A stretch of 36,853 nt of DNA from Nostoc paludosum FACHB-159 (GTDB lineage Bacteria; Cyanobacteriota; Cyanobacteriia; Cyanobacteriales; Nostocaceae), in the NCBI RefSeq assembly GCF_014698835.1, contig NZ_JACJTU010000061.1:1-36853 (forward strand), read 5' to 3'. Numbering within the stretch: the first letter of the stretch is position 1; the number at the start of each line of letters is the position of its first letter. Of this stretch, positions 16,536 to 24,595 are shown one piece after another. The position numbers were made by a program, and so were the translations under genes. Under the pieces are notes generated by a model, which was not told where the DNA came from, did no database searches, and saw only the letters and a list, made by a program, of their open reading frames with translations.

Positions 16536-17611
16536 TCCGACGCAAGCAAACTGATAAACCCTTTGGCGGACAAATTACAACTCAACCCCCAGCACCTTGG
16601 TTAGACTCAGCAGATGGAGAAACACCAAGAGCTACTGAAACTACTGTCAAGCTATCAGATATAGTTCTGCCTCAACACCAACCCAGGCGCTATTTTGACC
16701 CACAAGCATTAAAAGAATTAGTTGAGTCAGTCAAACAGCATGGCATTCTCCAACCTTTGTTAGTGCGCCCAATTGGTGGAGGAAAATACGAGTTAGTAGC
16801 AGGAGAACGACGCTATCGGGCAGGACAAGAAGCAAAACTTGAAGTTGCGCCAGTAGTTGCGCGTCAGCTAACCGATGACCAAGCATTTCAGTTGGCTTTG
16901 ATTGAAAACCTGCAACGAGAAGACCTTAACCCCGTTGAAGAAACCGAAGGGATATTGCACCTGTTAGCAATCCGGCTTCAGTGTGATGTAGAAGCAGTCA
17001 AATCCTTGCTGTACCGAATGAAAAACGCTCACAGCAAAGAAGAACAGCAACCACAAGACTCATTAGATGAATCTAGGAGAAACGTTTCTCCTAAAGGCGA
17101 ATCAACGGAATCTCTTGATAATATTTCTGACAATTTAGACGAGCAGACAGAATCTAGGAGAAACGTTTCTCCTAAAGTGGATTTAGAGCAATCAAAGACG
17201 GTAGAGCAGGTATTTGAGAGCTTAGGGCTGATGAATTGGCTATCGTTTACCACCAAGCGTTTACCGTTGCTCAATCTGCCCGAAGAAATTTTAATGGCAC
17301 TGCGAGAAGGCAAACTGGAATATACCAAAGCTCAAGCCTTGGCACGGGTAAAAGATGACGAACTCCGCCAAAAACTCTTGTCAGAAGCGATAGCTAACGA
17401 TTGGTCTTTAAGCCAAATCAAAGAACAAATCATCGCCAAGGCTTCATCTGAAACACCACCATCTGAATCTAAAACACCTAACCAAATACCAGAACGGCTA
17501 AAAGATATCACGCAGCGCATTAAAAAGCGTCAGCTATGGAAAGAACCAAGAAAACAAAAGCAGCTAGTAAACCTTTTAAACAAGCTAGAAGCCTTACTAG
17601 GGGATGAGTGA
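16532..17611 (+). CDS. parB: ParB-family partition protein
   Basis: 359 residues. The ParB N-terminal CTPase-type domain spans about residues 40-140 (LSDIVLPQHQPRRYFD; LKELVESVKQHGILQPLLVRP; LVAGERRYRAGQEA; LALIENLQREDLNPVEE). The linker, about 165-225, contains two copies of SRRNVSPK, each encoded by a perfect 20-bp palindrome. The C-terminal half (SLGLMNWLSFTTKRLPLL; LPEEILMALREGKLEYTKAQALARV; WSLSQIKEQI) is the cyanobacterial ParB form. It binds the centromere and clamps on DNA. The canonical central helix-turn-helix appears modified. Confidence 0.92.
   Translation: MIRRKQTDKPFGGQITTQPPAPWLDSADGETPRATETTVKLSDIVLPQHQPRRYFDPQALKELVESVKQHGILQPLLVRPIGGGKYELVAGERRYRAGQEAKLEVAPVVARQLTDDQAFQLALIENLQREDLNPVEETEGILHLLAIRLQCDVEAVKSLLYRMKNAHSKEEQQPQDSLDESRRNVSPKGESTESLDNISDNLDEQTESRRNVSPKVDLEQSKTVEQVFESLGLMNWLSFTTKRLPLLNLPEEILMALREGKLEYTKAQALARVKDDELRQKLLSEAIANDWSLSQIKEQIIAKASSETPPSESKTPNQIPERLKDITQRIKKRQLWKEPRKQKQLVNLLNKLEALLGDE
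17074..17093. repeat. Perfect 20-bp palindrome in parB, copy 1 (parS candidate)
   Basis: TAGGAGAAACGTTTCTCCTA is a perfect palindrome within the ParB linker. The surrounding 28 bp (17069-17096) recur exactly at 17150-17177. It shares the GAAAC/GTTTC half-sites of chromosomal parS (TGTTTCACGTGAAACA) but in opposite order. A second exact copy in coding DNA is unlikely by chance. It could be a centromere, or an invading short palindromic repeat. Confidence 0.55.
17155..17174. repeat. Perfect 20-bp palindrome in parB, copy 2 (parS candidate)
   Basis: Identical to the palindrome at 17074-17093, centre to centre 81 bp (27 codons), which keeps frame and encodes the same SRRNVSPK. About 8 helical turns separate the two sites. 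Confidence 0.55.
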
Positions 17612-17624
17612 CTTGGGGTGAAAT

Positions 17625-17732
17625 GAGCAGAACACGATGACCCAATTGCGCTATTTGGTAGCCCAGGTTTTGGGTAAGGGTGGTTTTGGCAACACCTCCC
17701 GCCTGATTAAAAACTGCGATGATTCGGCTCAT
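17625..17732 (-). pseudogene. N-terminal remnant of a second parA
   Basis: The reverse frame reads MSRIIAVFNQAGGVAKTTL, continuing TQNLGYQIAQLGHRVLLI. It is clearly homologous to the first 40 residues of the ParA at 15765 but not identical in DNA. After VLLI similarity stops and the frame runs into the end of parB on the opposite strand. It is convergent to parB. This is a scar of plasmid fusion or replacement of a partition module. Confidence 0.75.
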
Positions 17733-18036
17733 AAGTGAGTTTGTTTACCTGCCCCGTTACAACTTAAGATAACTGTTGATGGGGCAATCGGTACTGTTTA
17801 TTTTTGTCCAAGACGTTAGGATCATCGGCTAAGGTTTACTTGTCGTCAAGTAAGAAAGTTCAGGACAGGTTTTCTGAAATTGGTTGTTACAGCCGAGGGA
17901 TACCAATGGTTTTGAGAGCCAGTGCTGTGCATCTCTATTACGCGGTAATGCTTCTAACTACAGCAAAAAGCTTATTTGACCTTTATTAATTATTTTAAAA
18001 ATTGAATAGGAGTATTATTAATAATGCAGCTTCATA
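17733..18036. other. Intergenic, nothing clear
   Basis: About 300 bp with no supported gene. A 61-codon forward frame (from 17804) lacks a ribosome-binding site and recognisable sequence. The region would hold the lost promoter of the second parA. Confidence 0.3.
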
Positions 18037-19104
18037 TCATTTATTCACCAACTGAAAGTCTATAAAGGGTGTGGTTACTATTCCTGTCCAAAGGTTTTCT
18101 ATAACTATTCCACGCAACAATCTAGTTACTGAAGATTGGGTTGAACCTTTATAAGTAAAACGAACTTGATAACTTCCAGAATTTAGATTTGTGAAAAACC
18201 AATAACCACCTATACTATCTCTTCCTCTCATTACAAGTTGGTCATTACTCTCCCAGTACAGCACGCAGTCTAGAAAACAAGTCAAAGTTTCTCCTGGTAC
18301 TGCTACCAGAAAATGAGATTCTTCTATCCCTATTGATGCGTTTATGTTATAAAGTCGCCTGAGCAATTTACCTGCACTGCTTTGAATTTCTGGCTTCAAA
18401 CCATGAAATTTGAAGCGATACGGGGTTGATGACATATTAGTAATGTTCAGCCCAAACTGTACGAAAGTTGTGGACTCTGGTTGTTTTTCAGGAATAATTA
18501 ATATCTGTTTTGGTACTAAGGTTTCAAAACGAATGCCATCAAATTCAACTATCCGGTTGTTACCCTGAACAGGTTCAATTAAATGCAAAATTATGGATTG
18601 AGTATATAAACGAACCGTTTCTATCCCTACTGCTGTTTTTATATTAGTGCGATATATAAATCGAAGAGTATAAATTCCTAATTCGATATTGTTAACCTTC
18701 CAGAAATTATCAGATTCAGTAGATAATTCAGTAGATGTACTAGGTATTTGGAGTTGCAGCTTATTATTCAGCCAATATATTTGTACATATAAAAAAGCAA
18801 AAATTTTTTCTCCGGCGGTCACTAAATAATCATCATATTTATTAGATTTCCTCCTATCTCTTGGCTCTTGTATTTGTAAAACTTGCTCATCTGAACCTAC
18901 GATTTGAGGAATTAAAGTACCAGAGCGATTGAAGCGAAAAGGTATTAAGCTGTTGTTAACAATACTAATATTCATGTCCACAAGAGTATTAGCGTTTGGC
19001 TTTTTTTCTGGAACGGGCAGTATTATGCGTTCTACACCAGATATTTGTAGGTTAATACCCTGTTCTGTAAGACTGTTACTATCATTTATTCCACTTGATG
19101 CCAT
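18037..19104 (-). CDS. Two-module beta-rich protein of unknown function
   Basis: 355 residues, ATG at 19104. The sequence consists of two copies of a module of about 170 residues. Shared landmarks are IILPVPEKKPNANTLVDMNISI versus ILIIPEKQPESTTFVQFGLNI; the 'PFRF'/'PYRFKF' turn; 'GEKIFAFLYVQIYW' versus 'GETLTCFLDCVLYW'; and 'GIYTLRFIY' versus 'GSYQVRFTY'. It ends with WTGIVTTPFIDFQ. Alternating hydrophobic strands suggest an Ig-like or BsuPI-like beta-sandwich, with no signal peptide. A single-module relative lies at 21930-22466 and ends WCGEVTIPFVDF. No enzyme motif seen; function unknown. Confidence 0.72.
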   Translation of the reverse strand: MASSGINDSNSLTEQGINLQISGVERIILPVPEKKPNANTLVDMNISIVNNSLIPFRFNRSGTLIPQIVGSDEQVLQIQEPRDRRKSNKYDDYLVTAGEKIFAFLYVQIYWLNNKLQLQIPSTSTELSTESDNFWKVNNIELGIYTLRFIYRTNIKTAVGIETVRLYTQSIILHLIEPVQGNNRIVEFDGIRFETLVPKQILIIPEKQPESTTFVQFGLNITNMSSTPYRFKFHGLKPEIQSSAGKLLRRLYNINASIGIEESHFLVAVPGETLTCFLDCVLYWESNDQLVMRGRDSIGGYWFFTNLNSGSYQVRFTYKGSTQSSVTRLLRGIVIENLWTGIVTTPFIDFQLVNK

Positions 19105-19274
19105 GCTAGCTAATCTTTATAGTTACGGTTCAATACACAATCTATTATGATGGCTACTTTGGAGGCTCTTGATTAAAATAGCTAGTGCTTCGCAATCAAG
19201 GTAGCCAGCATTGGCTCTAAATTAGCTGGATTTACCCCAATGTCGTCTATCCCCACAATCCCGACATCCAAGCT

Positions 19275-20093
19275 TTAAGGAAAACAAGTTGAATAAATTT
19301 CACCATGCCGCGCATATAAAGCGAATCCATCCGCAAATTGAATCGCAGGTTCTTCATCAGCATGGAGTTTATCTTGATCATCAAGCAGTAGTTTTGTTGG
19401 TCGATCGCAAATTATGTAATGTGTAGGCGTTGGTATAAACCACCAGCCACACTCAATACATACAGCTTGGTAAACATTCCATTGCTCTTGGTCATGTTGA
19501 TAATTTAGTTCGTTGATACAAAAATCTAATAATCCAGGGTAACTTGCCCATTCTGAGTCAGAATAAATAAAGTTTTCATAAAAGCTAGTATGAGCATCAG
19601 GAGTGTCTTTCAACTCATAGCATAACTTTTCATTAAGCCAATTCCATAAAATTTCCCATAACTGTTCATGAATTGTCGAACCTACTTCATCTACAAGATT
19701 TTTTTTTAAAATCTGCCAAACCTCCTTACTAATTTGGGGATTTAATCCGGTAGGAGATAGATTGGCCTCCAAATCCCACAATAAATCACTTCTTACCTGA
19801 CCTTCACCACAAAGCGTTTGTAAGCTAGCTACTTGATTACTTACCTCAATATCGGTTAGACCATTGTAGTTTCCTGTTGCAACTATTAACTCCGCACTAA
19901 AAGCAGCATAAGGACTCTCAAAAAAAATAACTTCAGGCATTATGTGACCTTCGGGATACAGATTATATACATCCTCAAGTACAGCTAATGCTCGCTTGCG
20001 GTCGATGCGCTCTGTTGATAAGCTAATTGCTCTCCATTTTTGTTGATATGATGTAATCAAATCTTGTTGTTGAGATGTAAATTTTGTAATCAT
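19275..20093 (-). CDS. DUF6745-like hypothetical protein, possibly truncated
   Basis: 272 residues. The N-terminus (YQQKWRAISLSTERIDRKRALAVLEDVYNLY) and the Trp-rich centre (WNVYQAVCIECGWWFIPTPTHYIICDRPTKLLLDD... ADGFALYARHGEIY) resemble cyanobacterial DUF6745 proteins, which are usually longer. After the TAA stop, the same frame continues for about 30 codons (SLDVGIVGIDDIGVNPANLE... to 19182), so the gene may have been shortened by a nonsense change or fused to a remnant. The family assignment is from recall. No catalytic motif identified. Confidence 0.6.
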   Translation of the reverse strand: MITKFTSQQQDLITSYQQKWRAISLSTERIDRKRALAVLEDVYNLYPEGHIMPEVIFFESPYAAFSAELIVATGNYNGLTDIEVSNQVASLQTLCGEGQVRSDLLWDLEANLSPTGLNPQISKEVWQILKKNLVDEVGSTIHEQLWEILWNWLNEKLCYELKDTPDAHTSFYENFIYSDSEWASYPGLLDFCINELNYQHDQEQWNVYQAVCIECGWWFIPTPTHYIICDRPTKLLLDDQDKLHADEEPAIQFADGFALYARHGEIYSTCFP

Positions 20094-20129
20094 TCTGTAA
20101 TTTAAATCATTTTATTTAGATTTATCTCT

Positions 20130-20369
20130 TCATGGAAGATTTCTGTATAGGTAATTAAAACCGTTAATTGACGCTAAATGCCTTACAGTAGAAGCTTTCA
20201 CCCCAATGTCGTTTAACCAAGATTTAAGAACTCGTTGCGAATCATGCGGCAACGCGAAGTCTTCGGGGCGGGCAGGCTTGGACTTGTCGGCCCAAAGAGC
20301 GATCGTGGAAGCCCGTCCCGAAGACCGCATGAGTCGAGCGATAGCGCCAACGAGTTCGTCTTTCAACAC
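20130..20369 (-). CDS. Small protein of a repeated, decaying family (copy 1)
   Basis: 79 codons from GTG 20369. The conserved-looking part is ELVGAIARLMRSSGRASTI...ALPHDSQRVLKSWLNDIG. The last eight residues are read from DNA that in the other copy encodes the end of the beta-module gene (antisense), so the natural C-terminus is lost. A second copy at 22445-22680 has stops and a 1-bp deletion. It lies just downstream of the 90-aa gene, probably same transcript. Possibly a plasmid maintenance gene. Not a recognised family. Confidence 0.45.
   Translation of the reverse strand: MLKDELVGAIARLMRSSGRASTIALWADKSKPARPEDFALPHDSQRVLKSWLNDIGVKASTVRHLASINGFNYLYRNLP
20137..20360. repeat. Direct repeat, copy 1 of about 225 bp (other copy 22445-22668)
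   Basis: The first 130 bp or so (AGATTTCTGTATAGGTAATT onward) are nearly identical to the copy at 22445, including the last codons (FCIGN stop) of the beta-module gene. Similarity then falls towards 60-70 percent. The unit therefore contains the 3' end of a beta-module gene plus a convergent small gene. Copy 1 has lost the rest of the beta-module gene. Confidence 0.8.
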
Positions 20370-20435
20370 GACTCACCGACTAAAACCCCCCCTGGTTGTT
20401 TCGAGCGAGAGCATTTCTCGCTGCTGCGCTTCAAA

Positions 20436-20708
20436 TCAAGTATCAATCCCACAAATGCGACGAATGAGCCGAGCTTGTGCTTCTAATTGGTGAAGCGCCC
20501 AAATAGTGGGCAAGCGCAATTTTTCACCGCGCACTCCGATTGAGTACAACACCAAAGGTAGCCAATGTGCTTTGAGAGTTACCATCACTGCATCAGCTAA
20601 AGTAGACCCAGGTGAGATAGGGTCGGTCTTCAAAAAATTAAGTATTTGGCCATCAATGTTGTTACTGTCTCGTTTAATAGAAAGAATTTCTTGCTTGGCA
20701 TCGCTCAT
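20436..20708 (-). CDS. Hypothetical plasmid protein, 90 aa
   Basis: 90 residues, ATG at 20708: MSDAKQEILSIKRDSNNIDG, then TLADAVMVTLKAHWLPLVLYSIGVRGEKLRL, then a helical tail (WALHQLEAQARLIRRICGI). Composition and codon use look coding. It precedes the 79-aa gene by 66 bp on the same strand. No family recognised. The upstream region 20709-21080 holds inverted words (CAGTTAC/GTAACTG and CAATTGACGCCAATTG) that may be its operator. Confidence 0.55.
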   Translation of the reverse strand: MSDAKQEILSIKRDSNNIDGQILNFLKTDPISPGSTLADAVMVTLKAHWLPLVLYSIGVRGEKLRLPTIWALHQLEAQARLIRRICGIDT

Positions 20709-21141
20709 ATAAACACCGATAAATACGTAGGATTAAAGGAGATTGAATGGCGGAAAATGTAGCGTAAGTTACAAATTGCCCGATAGCTACCTATTAGGAC
20801 TAAAAACCCAAGTTTTCTGCATTTAGGCTGCCTGTTAGCAGTAAGGAGCAGTTAAAAGATGCAAATTGCAGTTACAGCTTTTAACAGTTTACAACTGCTG
20901 GTAACTGTCAATTGACGCCAATTGATGTAAATGGACAGCTATTCGACACTAAAGGTTTTCCGTAAAAATTGCTCCTAACTCTTATGGTGACTGCAACGCG
21001 AGCTATTTTTATCAAAAATCGCTATGCTGCTGTTGGGGAATTTTGACCAAAAATTATAATACTAGAGTGTTGCAAATGTACTTCAGAAATGGAGAATAAT
21101 GATGTAATTAATCTCAAGCATGAAATGGAGCAAACTTACTT
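20709..21141. promoter_or_regulatory. Intergenic region with dyads between divergent genes
   Basis: About 430 bp between the reverse 90-aa gene and the forward 208-aa gene. At about 20868-20925 it contains CAGTTAC...GTAACTG with CTGTCAATTGACGCCAATTG immediately after, a cluster of dyads suitable for a regulator or recombinase. No coding sequence was supported. Confidence 0.35.
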
Positions 21142-21768
21142 ATGGGTGTTTCTGTACTCTACAGCGCAATTCCTCCTACCAGTACGTTGTACGCACGCCT
21201 TCAACGTGAAAAGGCACTCAGCATCCTTGTTGTTTCTCTTTTCCCGCATGGTTGCGGCATTTTCCGCTTTTTTGAGATTGAGTCTGAAGAGATTAATGAA
21301 ATCCTTGAAGATGTTATCGAAACACACCAAGAGACTTTTGGATCTGAGCTAGAAGCAGATCGGGTAATCGCTCAATTGCGGTCTGAGTTAAGGCTTACTC
21401 GTCAAGCCTATCCAGGGATTGAAGATAGAACAGCATCACTAGAAAAATCATCTGCTGAGATCGAGGAACGTTTGTCGCAGGAGCTATCGAGAAAACAGGT
21501 AGCGAATGCCCATGAAATTGTTCAAAAGCTCATGTTTGGAGATCAAACTCTTGCTCCTACTTTGTTGCTGGCGGAAGAGTCATTGGGACTTATATCCCGT
21601 GAACTAGTCAGTGAAGGAGCCAATATTTTTCGACAAATCAATCCTGAAGTGCTGTTTGCAAGAGATCAAGGTTGGGAAGGATGGTGTCTTAACGACTTAG
21701 AGCGGTGGAGAGGTTTGTATCTTTCAGCTGCCGAAAAGAATGAAGAGATATTGGTTGGAAGTGCTTGA
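21142..21768 (+). CDS. Hypothetical protein, 208 aa
   Basis: ATG at 21142 after AACTTACTT (weak ribosome-binding site). It begins MGVSVLYSAIPPTSTLYARL, with a hydrophobic strand-rich first 50 residues, then a charged helical region (ELEADRVIAQLRSELRLTRQAYPGIEDRTASLEK), and ends DLERWRGLYLSAAEKNEEILVG. Cytosolic, no membrane helix. The overall form (short 'MG-S-x-Y-x-A' start and helical C-terminus) loosely recalls DUF1877-type proteins, but I would not assign it. A further coding-like frame overlaps its end (21761-21874). Confidence 0.6.
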   Translation: MGVSVLYSAIPPTSTLYARLQREKALSILVVSLFPHGCGIFRFFEIESEEINEILEDVIETHQETFGSELEADRVIAQLRSELRLTRQAYPGIEDRTASLEKSSAEIEERLSQELSRKQVANAHEIVQKLMFGDQTLAPTLLLAEESLGLISRELVSEGANIFRQINPEVLFARDQGWEGWCLNDLERWRGLYLSAAEKNEEILVGSA

Positions 21769-21874
21769 GGCGACAGCAACCTATTATGATTTCAAGGAAA
21801 ACTGGGCGTATAAAGATAGCCGCGACAGCGCAAGGAAGTTATGCAGTAATGGCGAGTGGAAGCTTTATAAATAA
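21761..21874 (+). pseudogene. Possible short ORF or shifted tail
   Basis: A GTG-started frame overlapping the end of the 208-aa gene encodes TATYYDFKENWAYKDSRD and then SARKLCSNGEWKLYK. It looks like the end of a real protein. It may be a frameshifted extension or a leftover gene end. Low certainty. Confidence 0.25.
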
Positions 21875-21929
21875 ACTGAAGTTCCCAAAATTTTATTAAG
21901 GTTTTTTCTTACTGACACTAAGTTCTAAC

Positions 21930-22466
21930 ATGACACCAAGTGAATCTAATTACAGTAATATCGTTGAAGTAAATGGTGTTAGTTTTCAAACGGAAATACA
22001 GTCAATTATTCCTATTCCGCTTTTCCCGTGGACTGAGAACCCTGTCAGGCTAGGTATTCATGTCACTAATAAAACAGCTAAATTTCTCTATTTCGAGCGA
22101 TTAGATTCCCTTGAGCCATTTCCAAATTTAATTGCTCGTAGTGGGAATGTAATAGAGATTGACAGTGATATATTGCGATTATGGGTTAAAGGAGAGCCTT
22201 ATTATTTAGTTCAACCCGGAGAAAGTACATTTTTTAGTTTAGAAACTTTTTTATGTCGAAAACTTTTTAATTTACAGCTAAAAATTTATAACGAGGCAGG
22301 CGGTTTCATGTATTTTAATAATCTTAAACATGAAAAATATCAACTTCAGATTTTTTACAGAGTCACTGGTCAAAAGCCGATACTTCCAGTAGAAGAAAGC
22401 AATTCAGTAACATCTTGGTGTGGGGAAGTTACTATACCTTTCGTAGATTTCTGTATAGGTAATTAA
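21930..22466 (+). CDS. Single-module beta-rich protein, relative of 18037-19104
   Basis: 178 residues, ATG at 21930. One copy of the module seen twice in the 355-aa protein: VNGVSFQTEIQSIIPIP; RLGIHVTNKTAKFLYFERLD; VQPGESTFFSLETFLC; KYQLQIFYRVTGQKP; and the closing WCGEVTIPFVDF. No signal peptide or membrane helix. Its last 20 bp and downstream flank are duplicated at 20137. Function unknown. The presence of several copies and remnants in 4 kb suggests local duplication and decay. Confidence 0.65.
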   Translation: MTPSESNYSNIVEVNGVSFQTEIQSIIPIPLFPWTENPVRLGIHVTNKTAKFLYFERLDSLEPFPNLIARSGNVIEIDSDILRLWVKGEPYYLVQPGESTFFSLETFLCRKLFNLQLKIYNEAGGFMYFNNLKHEKYQLQIFYRVTGQKPILPVEESNSVTSWCGEVTIPFVDFCIGN

Positions 22467-22680
22467 AACCGTTAATTGACGCTAAATGCCTTACAGTAGA
22501 AGCTTTCACCCAATGTCGTTTAACCAAAATTTAAGAACTCGTTGCGAATCATGCGGCAACGCGGAATATAAAGGGGCAGGCTTGCGGAACTGGTCAGCCC
22601 AACGATTGATCACTGTGCCCGTCCCGAAGACAGCATCTCTTCAAGCGATCGCGGCAACGAGTTCGGTCTGCACGTCCTAG
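22445..22680 (-). pseudogene. Decayed copy 2 of the small gene at 20130-20369
   Basis: The reverse frame gives TELVAAIA, then a stop, then ...ALPHDSQRVLKFWLNDIG and a stop caused by loss of one C in a CCCC run relative to copy 1. Sequence identity with copy 1 is high near 22445-22575. Clearly non-functional. It lies directly downstream of the relaxase gene on the same strand. Confidence 0.7.
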
Positions 22681-24213
22681 CTACAGGCTAAAACCACGCT
22701 GCTGCTGTATGAGCTTTTGTTGCTCCTCCCTGAGATGAGCTTCTAGTTCCTGACTCCAATCAGGGTTATGGGTTTTGAGCCTTTTACCCTGTGGCAACAA
22801 TTCTAATATTGCACTAGCCGCCTTATTCCCTTGTTCATCATTATTAAATGCTACAACAACCCTATTGAAACCTTTGAGAAATTCCATAGGTAGGTTATTC
22901 GGGTCATCAGCGACTATCAACATGGTTCTAGTTGGTGGTAGCCCTTTGCAACTTGAAATCAGGTAGGTGGCTGCTGACATCGCATCAATTGGTGTAGAAC
23001 ACAGAAAGACGTTTTCTACCTTGTCTGTTGGTTGCCCTCCCAATCTCAAATAAAACCAACCATTTGCTGTAGAGGTGTCTTGGCCGTACTCCACAGCGCG
23101 ATGATTTTGTCTAGGCTTTGACCAAACTAATGCACCAGTTTTTGAACCATCTAAATCACGTTTGATAAACAAAATATTTCGCTGCTCATCCACGTAAAGC
23201 AACTGATTATCATGTAATCCTTGCACAATATAATCTGGTATATAGCGTTCTTCATTCAAATACTTGTGCAATTTCTGCCAAACAACTTTATCCTCTGGTG
23301 GTGGAGTGAATTGAGGCTGTTGGTGTTTCTGCTCAAGCTCAAGAAATTGCTTTTCTAACTGCTCAATTGGGAGTGGTTTAACAGGTTTGAGCAGCAATTT
23401 ATTAATAAATTCATCATCACGTTCTGGTTGGTAGTCAATGCCAAGATGTTTTTGCAGGCCAGGGAAGGTATAAGCCGCACCTAGTTGTGTACCACTGAAA
23501 GCCTGCCCATCTTTCTGGTATGAAATTCCTTTAGACTTACCGTTCCTAGTGAATCCTGTTCTCACACTAATGCCAGCTAACTGTAACCGCCAGATCAAGA
23601 TCGGCATTTGAGGATGATCAACACTAGCAGTGTCAATTGTCTGCTGAAGTTGCTCTTTAATAGTGCGCTCTGGTGGGGTATCACGCCTACCCGATGAATA
23701 TTCTTCTTGCTCTCTTATTATGCGCCTGATTTGTCCGGTGCTGGGTGTGCGATTCAGTTTCTCTCTGCTACCTTGCACTTGCACCAAATTATAGTCAATT
23801 TCAATCTGTCGCAGCACTTTCTCAGAGCGTACATAATCCCAAGAATCATGCACTACTAGCCCAGTATCCATCCTAATTCGACTGGCTGCAATGTGAACGT
23901 GGTCGTCATCGGTGTTATGGTGGCGAAAGATGACAAACTGATTGGCATCAAAGCCCATTTCTTTCATGTAGCGGTCGCCAATCTCAGTCCACTTTTCATC
24001 ATCTAATTTGTCACCTTTTGCGGCTGATAATGAGACATGGTAAACAACTCGGTCAGCATCAGAATTTAGTTGTCTCGACAGGCGAAACTCACGCGCCAAT
24101 TCACGGGCATTTCTCCCACTCATATTGCCGCCGATGAGTTGGGCATTTTCACGAGATTCTAGATAATCTAACAGCTTGCGAAAACCTCTACCCTTCGTCT
24201 GCTTCCCAATCAT
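22681..24213 (-). CDS. MOBP-like relaxase with TOPRIM-like C-terminal domain
   Basis: 510 residues from the Met at 24213 (MIGKQTKGRGF), the usual relaxase start; the frame stays open to 24261. Motif I is FRKLLDYLES, with the probable nicking Tyr. Motif III is HHNTDDDHVHIAAS, a metal-binding His triad. A middle domain covers about residues 190-290. The C-terminal region has FLCSTPIDAMSA, MLIVADD and VVAFNNDEQGNKAA, which fits the DUF3991/TOPRIM fold found on relaxases of cyanobacterial plasmids. It nicks oriT and pilots the strand in conjugative transfer. The start overlaps the MobC-like gene by 26 bp (translational coupling). Confidence 0.9.
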   Translation of the reverse strand: MIGKQTKGRGFRKLLDYLESRENAQLIGGNMSGRNARELAREFRLSRQLNSDADRVVYHVSLSAAKGDKLDDEKWTEIGDRYMKEMGFDANQFVIFRHHNTDDDHVHIAASRIRMDTGLVVHDSWDYVRSEKVLRQIEIDYNLVQVQGSREKLNRTPSTGQIRRIIREQEEYSSGRRDTPPERTIKEQLQQTIDTASVDHPQMPILIWRLQLAGISVRTGFTRNGKSKGISYQKDGQAFSGTQLGAAYTFPGLQKHLGIDYQPERDDEFINKLLLKPVKPLPIEQLEKQFLELEQKHQQPQFTPPPEDKVVWQKLHKYLNEERYIPDYIVQGLHDNQLLYVDEQRNILFIKRDLDGSKTGALVWSKPRQNHRAVEYGQDTSTANGWFYLRLGGQPTDKVENVFLCSTPIDAMSAATYLISSCKGLPPTRTMLIVADDPNNLPMEFLKGFNRVVVAFNNDEQGNKAASAILELLPQGKRLKTHNPDWSQELEAHLREEQQKLIQQQRGFSL

Positions 24214-24595
24214 CGTCTTCCTCTTCTTCCCAGTCTTCACCTTCAATATCATCCGAGGCAATGTCTCGTCTGCACTGATGCAGCAGTTCTAAAAGTTCTT
24301 GTAACAGTTCTGGGTTAGTCGGTGGAGTACGGCCCATCTTGATAGCTGTGTTGGTTGCTTTGACAAGCTGATTAAGATTGTTCCCAATTTGTCCTAATTC
24401 CCAATATGTTTGCAAGCTAATTTTACTCAATCGTTTGGGTAACGGACGCATCAACGCATTGCGTCTCATTAGTTCACTCGCTGACATCCCCGCGTCTTGC
24501 GATTTCATCCGAATCATTTCCAGTTCGATATCGCTCAAACGAATTGGAAAAATATGCTTTCGGACTAGGGCTTTTGACTGCTTGCGATTTGCCAT
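24188..24595 (-). CDS. MobC-like relaxosome accessory protein
   Basis: 135 residues, ATG at 24595. N-terminal ribbon-helix-helix (RKHIFPIRLSDIELEMIRMKSQDAGMSASELMRRNAL), then the mobilisation-protein signature LSKISLQTYWELGQIGNNLNQLVKATN, and an extremely acidic tail (EGEDWEEEEDDDWEADEG). The role is to bind oriT and assist relaxase nicking. First gene of the mobC-relaxase pair, pointing away from the candidate oriT. Confidence 0.88.
   Translation of the reverse strand: MANRKQSKALVRKHIFPIRLSDIELEMIRMKSQDAGMSASELMRRNALMRPLPKRLSKISLQTYWELGQIGNNLNQLVKATNTAIKMGRTPPTNPELLQELLELLHQCRRDIASDDIEGEDWEEEEDDDWEADEG

Noticed and set aside
17804..17989. 61-codon forward frame
   Set aside because: No ribosome-binding site, no recognisable sequence pattern, and composition like the surrounding intergenic DNA.
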